Counted from the first letter of the stretch, positions 26,222-36,431 are shown. The stretch is DNA of 64,000 bases from Herbinix hemicellulosilytica (GCF_002904165.1 NZ_CVTD020000023.1:1-64000); one strand, 5' to 3'. The notes: generated by a model from the letters alone, not told the origin. Translations and numbers: made by a program.

Positions 26222-26248
26222 ATCTGTTATATATATAATATAACAGAT
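26222..26248. promoter_or_regulatory. Perfect palindromic operator, probably for the GntR repressor
   Basis: Eleven-base arms ATCTGTTATAT (26222-26232) and ATATAACAGAT (26238-26248) are exactly complementary around a 5-base centre. The -10 box of the promoter lies within it, so binding would block RNA polymerase. No CtsR heptad repeat (GGTCAAA) is seen nearby. Confidence 0.75.
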
Positions 26249-26263
26249 TGCTTGTTTTGTCAA
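26235..26263 (-). promoter_or_regulatory. Sigma-A promoter of gntR-mcsA-mcsB-clpC
   Basis: On the minus strand TTGACA (26258-26263), 17 bases, TATTAT (26235-26240), about 80 bases before the start codon. It lies directly after the stop of the upstream gene. Confidence 0.82.
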
Positions 26264-26265
26264 CA

Positions 26266-27498
26266 TTATTTCCGTTTTTTATCTTTTGACCTTCTAGCTT
26301 TTGTGTACAGGCGAACAGACAAAATCATAAGCAGCACGCAAAGTGTACTAAGAATAGCTATAATTATAGCAGCTTTATTCAAATTGGAACGATATTTTTC
26401 TAAAGTTGAGTTATCCTCAACAAAATCATTTTCAGGCATTTGAACTGTTACCTGTTCGTCCACATAGCGCTGTAATGTCCTTTCCACTTTATCATAGCGG
26501 TAAAACTTCGCTTCACCCAGTTCATTTTCCGCGTAAATTAATAGAAAATCACTGTCTAGCTGTTTCGGTGCATACACTTCTATGGAAATACCGGATATGA
26601 TAGTCCTGGTCTTTGTATATCCTTCCGGTATCTTGACATTTTCACCGGGCTCTACCAGTTTATATTTTCCCCCATATACGGCAAAAATCTCGTTGTCTAT
26701 ACGGACCAGCTCAAATTTTCCGTGTTTTTCATCAGGTGTAATCGGCTCTATATTGATTTCGTCTTCCGGAGCGCTCTCTTTGGTGACTTGTATTTCATAT
26801 TCTTTTTTATTTCCGGCTTCGGCTGTAACGGTAACGGTAACTTTATTATCTCCTTCGTTTAAGGATTCATTACCGGATATACGGATTGTGGCATTTTCAT
26901 CTTCCGGAAGTGCCGATACAATCAGTTTATTTGTATCATGTCCTACATTGGTACTATACTTGTATATATTTTTATCAAAAGGCGGATTCAGTTCACCCGG
27001 ACTTATTTTTATTGAAGCCAGGTATGCATTATCCGAAGCGGTTTGTGCCGGTTTAACTTCAAGCTCGTATGAATTGCTCGATATGGACATGGGCATGCCG
27101 GATTCAAATTCATATACCATAACCGAACCGGTAAAATCTATTTCACATCTGCCCACTTTAAGGGCCTTAAATTCAAGGACATACTTCCTGTTATCGTCTT
27201 CTTCAGAAATATTAATATCCGATATCCTTAAGAATCCGCTGCCCCCGGTTATAAATGAAACACCGCTTTTATATTCCAGTATATCTGCATCATAAATTAA
27301 ATATGCTTCAACATCACCAAACATGGTGTCGGAACTGATATTTATATACACATATACGGTATCACCGACCGTTACAGGGTTTTTGTCGGCAGATATCTCT
27401 ATATTGGCACTGGCTGCTTTTGCCGTATTCATATTTAAAAAACCGGCAAATATAAAAAGCAGACAGAAAATTATTACTTTTAATTTTACTCTATTCAT
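26266..27498 (-). CDS. Surface protein with cohesin-like and cadherin-like domains, membrane anchored
   Basis: A 410-residue exported protein. A signal peptide ends near NTAKAAS (about 28). Next comes a domain of about 130 residues resembling cohesins (NPVTVGDTVYVYINISSD, then YDADILEYKSG), then a cadherin-like beta-sandwich (about 155-245; FDKNIYKYST...NEGDNKVTVTVTAE), an unrecognised linker domain, and a C-terminal helix (about 372-395) followed by a Lys/Arg-rich tail. This implies display on the outer face of the membrane. The ATG at 27498 with a G-rich ribosome binding site is chosen 14 codons into the longest frame. A dockerin-binding role would be inference only. Confidence 0.75.
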   Translation of the reverse strand: MNRVKLKVIIFCLLFIFAGFLNMNTAKAASANIEISADKNPVTVGDTVYVYINISSDTMFGDVEAYLIYDADILEYKSGVSFITGGSGFLRISDINISEEDDNRKYVLEFKALKVGRCEIDFTGSVMVYEFESGMPMSISSNSYELEVKPAQTASDNAYLASIKISPGELNPPFDKNIYKYSTNVGHDTNKLIVSALPEDENATIRISGNESLNEGDNKVTVTVTAEAGNKKEYEIQVTKESAPEDEINIEPITPDEKHGKFELVRIDNEIFAVYGGKYKLVEPGENVKIPEGYTKTRTIISGISIEVYAPKQLDSDFLLIYAENELGEAKFYRYDKVERTLQRYVDEQVTVQMPENDFVEDNSTLEKYRSNLNKAAIIIAILSTLCVLLMILSVRLYTKARRSKDKKRK

Positions 27499-27592
27499 TA
27501 CTTTTCCCCCTTTTAGATAATAATAACACATCGAATGCAAGAAGCAATAATTTTATTATTTTTTTAATCTATCCTTAATATTTAAAATAGCC

Positions 27593-27631
27593 AAACTCCG
27601 GCCGGAAAGCTTTCCTTCCCGACCGGAGTTT
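27593..27631 (-). terminator. Terminator after the SH3/glucosaminidase gene
   Basis: Thirteen-base arms with one mismatch (27593-27605, 27619-27631), G/C-rich, about 105 bases past the stop. The T-run on the minus strand is interrupted. Confidence 0.65.
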
Positions 27632-27736
27632 ACAAGACATCTTTATTCTGTCATTAGAATGAAGAGGCTAAGATTATCTCAGATTATTGCGGTTAATGCC
27701 TCCGGCAAGAAATCTTCTAGCTTTTTGAGGCTCATA

Positions 27737-30484
27737 TTATTCTCTTATAACATATACGATATAGTTGGCTATATCACCGTTTTCAGCAATAACCTGTATT
27801 GTAATCTCATTGTCTCCGACATTGAGATTATAATATCCGGTTCCGAATACTTTAGCCTTATTGCTTACCGTTGTTGCTTTAATCTCTACCGCTTCAACCT
27901 CATTTCCTACCACCAGATAATAATTGTATACGGTCTGTTCAAATGTAGGTGTAATCGCAAGCTCTTTGCCGTTAATATCAAGAACTTTCAGGCTCTTTAA
28001 TCTGTTATTCGGATTAAATTTGGTAGTAGGTTTCGGACAAGGATTTTCTGGCATATTTAAATAAACCGGTATCGAAAAGACAATGGGTGTATCCAGTAGA
28101 TTTTTATATGCAGTCGCCATTTTTTTAGATTCTGCAAAGGGAGCTTCGACATTGGTCATATACTGATGCGAATATGTCGAAACCGGCGTTACATTGAACT
28201 TTTGAAGATATATAGTATCCTGTCCCCTGTTGATATATGTACTTCCGATGTAATATGCCCCTCCTACTATGGATCTGTAAGGGCTTGTCCATGGAATTAG
28301 ATATTTTTCATTATTAGCCTGGCTTTTAGTTCCGTTTTTGGCAAAATTAAGTCCGTTGGCAATTGCCCCGCCTCCGGGACTGTCATTTGCACCGATATTA
28401 TAAAAGTTATAATATCCCTCATAGCCTTTATAGTTACCTGTAACACTGCCGCTTAAGGTTGTAGGTCCTGTAACAACCTCCTGCTTGACCCTTGAAGCCA
28501 AATGATACGGACTTACACCAGAGTATTCGGCAGCTTTTATAAATGTTTCCGCATAAGTTATTTTTTTTGTTTTACCGTTGTCGTCTACATACTCATAGGA
28601 TTTCTTATATAATGCGGTTCCGGCAAGGATATTTTCTACTCCTTGCGCATTTTGATATTTACTCTGATAAGTTAACAATTCAAACTGGAAGATCCCCTCT
28701 TCCGTAAGGAAATTCCTGGGGTCCATATAATATTCAATTGCTTCTTGGGAAGCCGTTACCCAGTACGTACCGTCATATACTATAAATTTGTCAGTCTTCC
28801 AGTCATAGGCACCATTTGCAAAAGACAGCCATTCCACGCTTTTTGTATTTGGTATGGTATTTTTTCCAGGAATACTTTCATTGGCAATAACCGTATTCCA
28901 ATCAAGACCTGTATGATAAGCCTTAAATATCCAATTAGGGTGAAGGGCATGAAGCTGTCTTAAACCGTTTTTGTAACTTTCAGGAAAGCCTTCTGCAATA
29001 AGCATTTCCTCAAAAGTCATATTATCATATACATCGGACGGAGGAATAGGAGTCGGAATAGGTGTCGGGCTAGGCTTTGTCCCGGTTTCTTCAGGCGGGG
29101 TAGCCGGAGTGTCTGTAAGTTTCCAACTGGCATCCAGCGGAAGCTGTGACCCTACATATATGTACTCTGCTTTTACATGCCCGCTAATAATTCCGTTATA
29201 TGTGATATGGTACCATACTTCTCCGTTTACACTTACCGCATTGTTTATCGTAACTTTGTCCCCGCTTACCAGTAAAACAGGTTTACCGTTTTTGTCATAC
29301 AGGAAATTATCATATGCCAGCTTGTTTTCATATACGTTTAAATATATTGTATTGCAGACATAGCCGTCATTCGGCCCCGTTAAATACGAATATACCGTAT
29401 TATTCCTGATTTCTAGTATCTTTTGCGGTTGAGGAGTCGGTGTCGGGGTAGCACTCGGAACAGGTGTAGGACTCGGAGTCGGTTTTGGTGTGACAGTAGG
29501 AGTCGGAGCAGGCGTAGTACTTGGTGCCGGTTTCGGAGTTGGAGTAGGTTTGGGTGTAGGAGTAGGTGTAGGTGTAGGTGTTGCTTGAGCAGACTCTACT
29601 CTGAAACCGATTTGGTTAGCCGGTGCATATCCTTCGTATTTTACGTCGCTTACCGTAAATGATATCTTATACCATTTTGCTCCCGAAACAACTGCCTGAT
29701 CTATAATGCTTACTTTCTTATCTTTCTTTATGGATACAATATTTCCTTTTTTATCTTTAACATAAGCAGATTTATCACTGGCTGTTTGCCGAACATTAAT
29801 TTTTGATGCCGTTACGATAGCTTTTATACTTTTATTAATTTTTAAATTTATATACTGGCTTGATACGTAACCTAATTTTGCAGAAAAGTTATCAGGCAGC
29901 TCTATTATATACCATTTTGTAGTCGTACTGTCTTCCAAAGCCTCACCGACAATAGAAACAGTACTGTTCTTGCCTAAAGCCCCTAAGGCAGTAAATTTGG
30001 TTCCCGGCCCGCTTCTTATATTAAGCGAACTTGCGGTTACAGCTCCTTCATACTTATATCCGCCAAGTGAAACTTTATCGTTTCCTGATACCGGAGCCGG
30101 AGTCGGAGTCGGCTTGGGAGTGGGAGTAGGTGTCGGAGTCGGGCTTGGTGTCGGTGTAGGTGTCGTACTGTTTTTTACCTTAACATAATCGCTATGTACG
30201 TATCCTTCAACGGTTTTACCGTTAAATTTAAGGGATACATAGTACCATTCCCCTTCTTCCTTAAGAATTGATACGGTTTCATCTTTGCGCAAATAAACAT
30301 ATGTACCGTCTGACAACTGTACCTTTGAAGCCGTTAAGGAAGGTTGACTTCTGACATTCAAAGTACTTGCCGTAACCGTACCTTCTTTTGCCGCCGCGGC
30401 TGTCAGACCGGTTAAAGTGCTTGGTATCAATACAGCAAGACAAAGTACAAAAACTATCAATTTATGATAAAACTGCTTATTCAT
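27737..30484 (-). CDS. Secreted autolysin: SH3b repeats plus glucosaminidase domain
   Basis: A 915-residue exported protein. After a signal peptide (about 1-32) come four SH3b domains, each opening with a VTAS-LN(V/I)R-type motif or a variant, separated by long Pro-Thr linkers (about 107-131, 300-355, 465-485). Residues about 490-810 form an N-acetylglucosaminidase domain ([46 protein letters not shown]), which would cleave peptidoglycan. A C-terminal cadherin-like beta domain follows. AAAGGAG precedes the ATG. A TGTCGAA sequence (30648-30654), matching a Spo0A box, lies upstream but may be chance. Confidence 0.88.
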   Translation of the reverse strand: MNKQFYHKLIVFVLCLAVLIPSTLTGLTAAAAKEGTVTASTLNVRSQPSLTASKVQLSDGTYVYLRKDETVSILKEEGEWYYVSLKFNGKTVEGYVHSDYVKVKNSTTPTPTPSPTPTPTPTPKPTPTPAPVSGNDKVSLGGYKYEGAVTASSLNIRSGPGTKFTALGALGKNSTVSIVGEALEDSTTTKWYIIELPDNFSAKLGYVSSQYINLKINKSIKAIVTASKINVRQTASDKSAYVKDKKGNIVSIKKDKKVSIIDQAVVSGAKWYKISFTVSDVKYEGYAPANQIGFRVESAQATPTPTPTPTPKPTPTPKPAPSTTPAPTPTVTPKPTPSPTPVPSATPTPTPQPQKILEIRNNTVYSYLTGPNDGYVCNTIYLNVYENKLAYDNFLYDKNGKPVLLVSGDKVTINNAVSVNGEVWYHITYNGIISGHVKAEYIYVGSQLPLDASWKLTDTPATPPEETGTKPSPTPIPTPIPPSDVYDNMTFEEMLIAEGFPESYKNGLRQLHALHPNWIFKAYHTGLDWNTVIANESIPGKNTIPNTKSVEWLSFANGAYDWKTDKFIVYDGTYWVTASQEAIEYYMDPRNFLTEEGIFQFELLTYQSKYQNAQGVENILAGTALYKKSYEYVDDNGKTKKITYAETFIKAAEYSGVSPYHLASRVKQEVVTGPTTLSGSVTGNYKGYEGYYNFYNIGANDSPGGGAIANGLNFAKNGTKSQANNEKYLIPWTSPYRSIVGGAYYIGSTYINRGQDTIYLQKFNVTPVSTYSHQYMTNVEAPFAESKKMATAYKNLLDTPIVFSIPVYLNMPENPCPKPTTKFNPNNRLKSLKVLDINGKELAITPTFEQTVYNYYLVVGNEVEAVEIKATTVSNKAKVFGTGYYNLNVGDNEITIQVIAENGDIANYIVYVIRE
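29423..29583. repeat. Degenerate short tandem repeats encoding a Pro-Thr linker
   Basis: GGTGTAGGAGTCGG-like units repeat many times with a 6-base core, encoding (T-P)n on the minus strand. A second tract lies at 30091-30170. Tracts like these can change length by slippage without breaking the frame. Confidence 0.75.
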
Positions 30485-30662
30485 CGATTACTCCTTTCAA
30501 AAATCATGTCCGATAGTTCTGTCGATTTTACTGGTTTATAATAAAAAAGAGTTATGGCACTTATGTGGCATTTATTGAGATTCATGTAATTTACTGTAAT
30601 ATAAGGTATGTTTTATTATATATTACATATTATGTAAAGGTTATTAATGTCGAAATGTAAAT

Positions 30663-30939
30663 ATCGAGTGTCATAGGTAATAAAGAATATAAAATAAGAA
30701 ATCTGCATAAGACGTATATAACAAATGCGCCTATAAATGCATTAGAGGCTCTTTATCATCTGATTATTGTGCAGGCTCATCGAACAGATTTGTCTGAGCA
30801 AAGCGAGTTATTTGTTCGATGAGCTGTTTTGCACAAAATAATCAGATTATTAGAGCCTCTTATGCATTGAAACCGAAGCATTCATTATACTGTCTTATGC
30901 AGATTTAATGGTGTTTGAATACGTCCTATGACACTCGAT
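30663..30939. mobile_element. 277-bp palindromic MITE-like element
   Basis: Perfect 15-bp termini ATCGAGTGTCATAGG (30663-30677) and its complement (30925-30939) enclose further paired blocks: 30699-30713 with 30892-30906 (15 bp perfect), 30736-30752 with 30852-30868 (one mismatch), ATCTGATTATT with AATAATCAGAT, and 30775-30785 with 30813-30823. The whole can fold into one long imperfect hairpin with a ~27-base loop. No open frame of note. It lies between purD and the autolysin gene and may also act as the terminator of the pur unit. Confidence 0.75.
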
Positions 30940-30956
30940 TTTTAGGTTACTCATTT

Positions 30957-32228
30957 TTATAAATTCTCTACAACTTTACCGATATCTCTTCTCATATATT
31001 TATTTTTGAAATATATCTTATCGGCGGCTTCATATGCTTTCTTTCTTGCTTCTTTTAAGTCTCTTCCTATGGCTGTAACACCTAAAACTCTGCCGCCATT
31101 TGTTAAAACTTTTCCGTTCTCAGATTTTGTGGCTGCATGAAATACTAAAAAATCACTTTCTCCCGCAAAATTCTTAAGCCCTTGGATTTCATATCCCTTC
31201 TCATATTTGTCCGGATACCCTTCCGAAGCCAATATAACGCATACGGCTGCATTATCTTCAAACGAAAGCTCTATCTCATCAAGCCGACCTTCAATGCAGG
31301 CTTCGCATACTTCCACCAGATCATTTTTTAGTCTCGGAAGAACCACCTGGGCTTCCGGGTCTCCGAAACGGGCATTAAATTCAAGGACCTTGGGACCGTC
31401 CTTAGTCAGCATAAGACCAACAAAAAGTATTCCAACAAAATCCCTGCCTTCTGCCTTCATGGCATCTATAACAGGCTGATAAATATGTTTTCTGCAATAA
31501 TTATCTATTTCTTTCGTATAAAACGGACTGGGGGATAAGGTCCCCATGCCTCCTGTATTGGGCCCTTTGTCGTCATCGTATATCCTCTTATGATCCTGGG
31601 CACTGGTCATGGGCAAAATATGTGTTCCGTCGCAAAAAGCAAGGACAGAAACTTCCGGTCCGGTTATGTACTCTTCAATTACAATCCTGTTTCCTGCACT
31701 GCCGAACTTTTTGTCTTCCATAATTGTCTTTACGCCCTGAACTGCCTCATCATAATCATTGCAGATTAAAACTCCTTTACCTAAAGCAAGCCCGTCAGCC
31801 TTAAGAACTATCGGATAATTACATTTCTTTAAATATGCCACAGCCTCATCAGCCGAATCAAAGGTTTCAAAAGCTGCCGTGGGGATATTATATTTTTTCA
31901 TCAACTTCTTTGCAAAAACCTTGGAACTTTCGATAATGGCTGCATTTTTTCTGGGGCCAAATATACGCAAGCCCTTATTTTCAAAAACATCTACCACTCC
32001 TTCAGCCAGGGGATCATCAGGTCCGACTATAGTCAAATCAATCCCGTTTTTTAAGGCAAAATCAGCCAGGGCTTCATGGGCGTTTACGGGAATATCAATA
32101 CACTGTGCATATTCGCTTATACCAGCATTACCGGGAGCACAGTATATCTTATCTACTTTTGGGCTCTTTTTAACTTTCCATACTATGGCATGTTCTCTGC
32201 CGCCAGAGCCTACAACCAATACTTTCAT
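30957..32228 (-). CDS. purD: Phosphoribosylamine-glycine ligase
   Basis: The 423-residue ATP-grasp enzyme joins phosphoribosylamine and glycine in purine synthesis. Seen are the N-terminal GSGGREHAI, the ATP-grasp lysine segment VLKADGLALGKGV, the catalytic GPNTGGMG, and VLEFNARFGDPEAQ. GGAGG precedes the ATG. It is the last of three pur genes (purM-purN-purD), 67 bases after purN. The remaining pathway genes are not in the window. Confidence 0.96.
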   Translation of the reverse strand: MKVLVVGSGGREHAIVWKVKKSPKVDKIYCAPGNAGISEYAQCIDIPVNAHEALADFALKNGIDLTIVGPDDPLAEGVVDVFENKGLRIFGPRKNAAIIESSKVFAKKLMKKYNIPTAAFETFDSADEAVAYLKKCNYPIVLKADGLALGKGVLICNDYDEAVQGVKTIMEDKKFGSAGNRIVIEEYITGPEVSVLAFCDGTHILPMTSAQDHKRIYDDDKGPNTGGMGTLSPSPFYTKEIDNYCRKHIYQPVIDAMKAEGRDFVGILFVGLMLTKDGPKVLEFNARFGDPEAQVVLPRLKNDLVEVCEACIEGRLDEIELSFEDNAAVCVILASEGYPDKYEKGYEIQGLKNFAGESDFLVFHAATKSENGKVLTNGGRVLGVTAIGRDLKEARKKAYEAADKIYFKNKYMRRDIGKVVENL

Positions 32229-32295
32229 TGCTATTTACCTCCGCCAGCTTATGTTTTCGGGTTTTATATGATTGTCCGATAGGTATTATGTAATC

Positions 32296-32931
32296 CTATT
32301 CTTCAGGACTTTCTATTATTACTTTATTACCTGCTACTTTCAGCCTGCCCTGTGAATATAACCTGACCGCTTCGGGAAGAATCTCCCATTCTGCTTGTTC
32401 CATAACTCTTTTTTGCAGAATTTCCGGTGTATCATTCTCATAAACCGGAACCGCCTTTTGAAGAATTATTGGCCCTGTGTCAGTCCCCTCGTCCACAAAA
32501 TGGACAGTCGCCCCGGTAATCTTTACACCACGGGCCAAAGCCGCTTCATGAACCTTAAGCCCGTAAAAACCTTTTCCGCAAAAGGACGGGATTAAAGAAG
32601 GATGTACGTTAATGATCCTGTTTTGATAAGTTTTCACTATCTTCTCAGGCAGTATCAACAAAAAGCCGGCAAGCACTATAAGATCAACCTGATAGCTTGT
32701 AAGCAGATTATAAAAAGCATCCTCAAATTGCTGAGAATTTTCATAATCTTTTTTTTCAATCACAGCGCAAGGTATATTATGAGCAAGTGCTCTTTTTAAA
32801 GCATAGGCATTTCTGTTGCTGCTTATTACAACTTCTATCGATACATCCGGCAGCCTGCCCTTATTTATTTGGTCAATCAAAGCCTGCAGATTCGTTCCTC
32901 CGCCTGATACCAAAACGGCCAGTTTCAGCAT
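32296..32931 (-). CDS. purN: Phosphoribosylglycinamide formyltransferase
   Basis: The 211-residue enzyme transfers the formyl group of 10-formyl-THF to GAR. Motifs are [14 protein letters not shown] for phosphate binding, the catalytic Asn in [10 protein letters not shown], and [13 protein letters not shown] with the catalytic His and Asp. It overlaps the end of purM by 7 bases and has AGAGGTG within purM, so the two are coupled. Length is normal. Confidence 0.95.
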   Translation of the reverse strand: MLKLAVLVSGGGTNLQALIDQINKGRLPDVSIEVVISSNRNAYALKRALAHNIPCAVIEKKDYENSQQFEDAFYNLLTSYQVDLIVLAGFLLILPEKIVKTYQNRIINVHPSLIPSFCGKGFYGLKVHEAALARGVKITGATVHFVDEGTDTGPIILQKAVPVYENDTPEILQKRVMEQAEWEILPEAVRLYSQGRLKVAGNKVIIESPEE

Positions 32932-33950
32932 ATGCTTACACCTCTGTTTTCTTTGCGGATCTCTCCTATTATGTAGGCCTTTTCTCCGTTTTTATTAATT
33001 ATGGAAATTGTCTTGTCGGCCTGATCGGGCTCCACGGCAATAACCATACCAATGCCCATATTGAAAGTATTATACATCACATCATCCGTAATATTGCCGT
33101 CTTTCTTTAACATATAAAAAATAGGAGGTATTTCATAACTGTTTTTAAAAATATAAGCCCGCATATTTTCGGGAAGCATTCTTGGTATATTTTCGTAAAA
33201 GCCGCCGCCTGTTATATGGCTGCAGGCCTTTACCCTTATACCTTCATTTTTTAAAGCCCTCAAAACGCCGACATATATTTTCGTTGGAGTAAGCAATGCT
33301 TCCCCTAGAGTCATGCCAATAGCCTCATAATATGTATCAAGAGTTTTCCTATTCATTTTAAATACCTTACGAACCAATGAATAACCGTTGCTGTGAATAC
33401 CTGACGAAGCAATGCCGATAAGCACGTCTTTTTCTTTGACCTCTTGTCCTGTAATCATATCCTTTTGATCTACGATCCCTACCGCAAATCCTGCCAAATC
33501 ATATTCATCTTCGGGATAAAATCCCGGCATTTCAGCCGTTTCTCCGCCTATCAATGCGGCATTTGCCTGTCTGCAGCCTTCCGCAACACCTTTAACTATA
33601 CTGGCTATTTTGGCCGGCTCATTTTTTCCGCAGGCTATATAATCCAGGAAAAACAAAGGCTCCGCTCCACAGCAGGCTATATCATTGACACACATGGCAA
33701 CACAATCTATACCTACGGTGTCATGCTTATCCATAATAAAAGCTAACTTTAACTTTGTTCCGACACCGTCGGTTCCGGAAACCAAAATCGGATGTTCCAT
33801 AGTTATAAACGGTTTTAAGGAAAAAGCTCCCGAAAAGCCTCCTATATCGGTAAGGACTTCCCTTCGCAAGGTTTTATTTATATGCTCTTTCATTAATTCT
33901 ACTGCTTTATAACCGGCTTCTATATCTACTCCTGCCTGTTTATAATCCAT
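32925..33950 (-). CDS. purM: Phosphoribosylformylglycinamidine cyclo-ligase
   Basis: The 341-residue AIR synthetase closes the imidazole ring in purine synthesis. The motifs [36 protein letters not shown] and [13 protein letters not shown] are all present. GGGAGG five bases before the ATG at 33950 places the start 31 codons inside the longest frame, and the promoter found upstream (33982-34010) confirms that the extra codons are not translated. First gene of purM-purN-purD. Confidence 0.95.
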   Translation of the reverse strand: MDYKQAGVDIEAGYKAVELMKEHINKTLRREVLTDIGGFSGAFSLKPFITMEHPILVSGTDGVGTKLKLAFIMDKHDTVGIDCVAMCVNDIACCGAEPLFFLDYIACGKNEPAKIASIVKGVAEGCRQANAALIGGETAEMPGFYPEDEYDLAGFAVGIVDQKDMITGQEVKEKDVLIGIASSGIHSNGYSLVRKVFKMNRKTLDTYYEAIGMTLGEALLTPTKIYVGVLRALKNEGIRVKACSHITGGGFYENIPRMLPENMRAYIFKNSYEIPPIFYMLKKDGNITDDVMYNTFNMGIGMVIAVEPDQADKTISIINKNGEKAYIIGEIRKENRGVSIC

Positions 33951-33981
33951 GATTGCCTCCCACATTTTTCTTCCTGCCAAC

Positions 33982-34010
33982 ATTCTAGCATACCTAAAAT
34001 AATCTTTCAG
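33982..34010 (-). promoter_or_regulatory. Promoter of purM-purN-purD
   Basis: On the minus strand CTGAAA, 17 bases, then an extended -10 TGCTAGAAT (TAGAAT at 33982-33987). The transcript would begin about 25 bases before the purM start codon. No purine riboswitch or PurR box is recognised. Confidence 0.6.
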
Positions 34011-34085
34011 CAGAATTATTCTTATGGTTTCTATAAGCGGCACTAATAAAACATCTTTATATATAAGTTTTTGTTATAATGGTAT

Positions 34086-35654
34086 TCATAGTTTTATAAA
34101 CTTATTTACACCCTTTTCGGTCAAAACTTTATAAATTATAATATTAAGAATCCATATAAGGCATATGAACAATAAAGCCCCTGTATAAAAATTATCCGTA
34201 AACTTAATCAGGCCATAAAAAACGGCAACAAGCCCTATGCAGGAAAATATCGAAATCACGGACGCCGTGCTTTGTTTTACGACAACCGTTTCGTTAGTCC
34301 ATGTCAGATTGGGAAAGCTTAAATTTATTACCAAACCGAAAGCCGGAACAAACAAGGCAAAAGATACAACTAAGAGCAATACTAATAGCTCGTCAATAAA
34401 GGAAAACTTAAGGATTATTCCGATAATTACGGATGCTAAAACAGACGGAGAAAGTAGGGTTAAATTCACCAATATTTTCGAAGCAAAAATTGTTTTTGCA
34501 GATACCGGAATGCTTTTTAAAATCCATAAATTTTTTCCTTCCATGGATACTGATGCCATTGTAGTACAAGTAGTTGCCATGCAGAACAAAATAATTAAAG
34601 GGACAAATTCCTTCAATGATACGGCAAGCTGCACATCTCCCATTAAATCGCGCATATCTATAAAAGGTAAGCAAACGGTTAATATCAATAGTAAAGCCAT
34701 CCCAAAGCCGGTGTTTAAAACGTAAACCGGAGATGCAAAATAACGTTTAAACTCCTTTTTATACAAAGCCATAAGTGGGGAGGAAATATTTAATTCACCC
34801 AATTTGTAAGCGGCTTTATAACTTCCTGTCATTACTTCGGTGTTTAATTTAACGAATATCTTTCCTATCCCCCAGGTAAAAAGCATAAATGCCAGTATGG
34901 ATACAGCCGCAAAAATAATCATGGACATGATGTTACCTTGAGTTACTGCCTTGGAATAAAGTCCGGCCAGAGGATAAATTGTATTTATCCGATCTGCCAT
35001 CGCCTTGCTGGCCTCGGCAAGAGCCTCATTGGTATCAATTGAAAACGGCAAAAACATCCAGACAAGAACAAGCAGAAATACCAGCACTATATATATTATA
35101 TTGCTGTACTTTAAACGAATGGATATAAAGGACAGTATAGTTCCCAGTACCGACGCTATTATAATAGGTATCAGAGGCAATAAAAATACTGCAAGGAAAT
35201 TAAATAAATAAAATATAAGCCCCGGCCTAGCCAGTATTCCATATACTACAGTCACCGCCCCCATTGTTATAAATACAAATACAAAATTTAATACATATAA
35301 AAGCATGATCCTGCTGGCAACTATTTTGCCGTTGCTTACAGGCATCGACATTAGCAAATCAAAGTCCTTAAACCCGAATAAAGTTCCTTTGACTTTATAT
35401 AATGTGGTGAATAAAACCATTATACAGGCAAAAGCCATGAACAAAGAGGGTAAAACTTCAATACTGTTATATGCTTTAAGGATACTTCCTACAAAGTATG
35501 CGTAATAGCATAAAGTTCCCCCTAATACTACGGTAAAAAGCACTATACCCGCATAAATAACATTGACTTTTTTCTTTTTTAAATCTCCTACGGAAAGCAT
35601 ATTTGCCAGCATTGCCCATATCTGCACATTTACAAGTCTGATAACCTTCTTCAT
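34086..35654 (-). CDS. ABC transporter permease, multi-helix (ABC-2 like)
   Basis: A 522-residue integral membrane protein with about twelve predicted helices and short loops. The polar stretch at about 300-325 (ISSPLMALYKKEFKRYFASP) is a cytoplasmic linker between two halves that each resemble an ABC-2 type exporter permease. The adjacent ATPase gene lies 18 bases upstream on the same strand, so the pair should form an exporter. AAAGGTG precedes the ATG. The substrate is unknown. Comparable ATPase/permease pairs include EcsAB-like and antimicrobial-peptide exporters. Confidence 0.8.
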   Translation of the reverse strand: MKKVIRLVNVQIWAMLANMLSVGDLKKKKVNVIYAGIVLFTVVLGGTLCYYAYFVGSILKAYNSIEVLPSLFMAFACIMVLFTTLYKVKGTLFGFKDFDLLMSMPVSNGKIVASRIMLLYVLNFVFVFITMGAVTVVYGILARPGLIFYLFNFLAVFLLPLIPIIIASVLGTILSFISIRLKYSNIIYIVLVFLLVLVWMFLPFSIDTNEALAEASKAMADRINTIYPLAGLYSKAVTQGNIMSMIIFAAVSILAFMLFTWGIGKIFVKLNTEVMTGSYKAAYKLGELNISSPLMALYKKEFKRYFASPVYVLNTGFGMALLLILTVCLPFIDMRDLMGDVQLAVSLKEFVPLIILFCMATTCTTMASVSMEGKNLWILKSIPVSAKTIFASKILVNLTLLSPSVLASVIIGIILKFSFIDELLVLLLVVSFALFVPAFGLVINLSFPNLTWTNETVVVKQSTASVISIFSCIGLVAVFYGLIKFTDNFYTGALLFICLIWILNIIIYKVLTEKGVNKFIKL

Positions 35655-35672
35655 ATCAATACCGCACCTTTC

Positions 35673-36392
35673 CTATGGCTGCTTTGTTTCTACAAGCTCC
35701 ATAAATACATCTTCCAAACTAGAATCTCCTGTAACCTCCTGTGTAGGTCCGTAAGCAACAAGTTTACCGTTTTTTATAATGCCGATTCTATTACAAAGTT
35801 TTTCGGCCACTTCCAGGACATGTGTCGAGAAAAATATGGCACTGCCGTTTTTGCACATCTGCGCCATAATGCCTTTTAATGTATGGGCTGCCTTTGGATC
35901 AAGACCGACAAAAGGTTCATCAAGGACCAAAAGTTTGGGGCTGTGTATCAGGGCAGAAATGATTGCCAGCTTTTGCTTCATTCCGTGGGAATATGAAGAT
36001 ATGCTGTCTCCCAAATTTGAAGTAAGTTCAAATGCATCCGCATATTTCTCTATTAAATGTCTCCGATCAGATTTTTCAACTTCATAAATATCCCCGATAA
36101 AGTTCAGATATGCTATGCCGGAAAGATGCTCGTATAAATCAGGATTATCGGGAATATATGCGGTTACTTTTTTGCAATATACGGGGTCTCTTTTAATAGA
36201 AACTCCGTCTATCAGAATATCTCCTTCTTCAAAATTAAGAACTCCAGCAATAGCACGAATGGTTGTGGTTTTACCTGCACCGTTATGGCCTATAAAGCCG
36301 AAAATATCTCCGCTGTTTACCTCAAGACTTAGTCCGTCAACAGCCCTTTTTCCTCCCTTATATGTTTTTGAAAAGTTAACTATCTGTAACAT
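35673..36392 (-). CDS. ABC transporter ATP-binding protein
   Basis: This 239-residue ATPase pairs with the downstream permease. Walker A GHNGAGKTTT, Q-loop, signature SYSHGMKQK (a variant of LSGGQ typical of this exporter branch), Walker B LLVLDEP and the switch His in FFSTHVLEV are present. GGAGG lies directly before the ATG. The peptidase gene upstream ends about 40 bases before it, so the three genes may be one operon. The cargo cannot be read. Confidence 0.9.
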   Translation of the reverse strand: MLQIVNFSKTYKGGKRAVDGLSLEVNSGDIFGFIGHNGAGKTTTIRAIAGVLNFEEGDILIDGVSIKRDPVYCKKVTAYIPDNPDLYEHLSGIAYLNFIGDIYEVEKSDRRHLIEKYADAFELTSNLGDSISSYSHGMKQKLAIISALIHSPKLLVLDEPFVGLDPKAAHTLKGIMAQMCKNGSAIFFSTHVLEVAEKLCNRIGIIKNGKLVAYGPTQEVTGDSSLEDVFMELVETKQP

Positions 36393-36431
36393 GGCCCCTC
36401 CGTAATCTTATTAATAATGATTTTATATTCT

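Noticed and set aside
27659-28000. 113-codon plus-strand frame over the end of the autolysin gene
   Set aside because: It overlaps an obvious coding sequence on the other strand, has no ribosome binding site and no recognisable domain.
29423-29662. Plus-strand frame rich in Arg, Ser and Cys opposite the autolysin gene
   Set aside because: It is the reverse reading of the Pro-Thr linker repeats and has no start signals.
29423-30170. CRISPR-like short repeats in the Pro-Thr linker regions
   Set aside because: The units are 6-12 bases, in frame, and encode Thr-Pro. There are no spacers and no cas genes.
30648-30654. Spo0A-box-like TGTCGAA upstream of the autolysin gene
   Set aside because: A 7-base match occurs by chance several times in 64 kb. 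It is mentioned with the gene but not called as a site.
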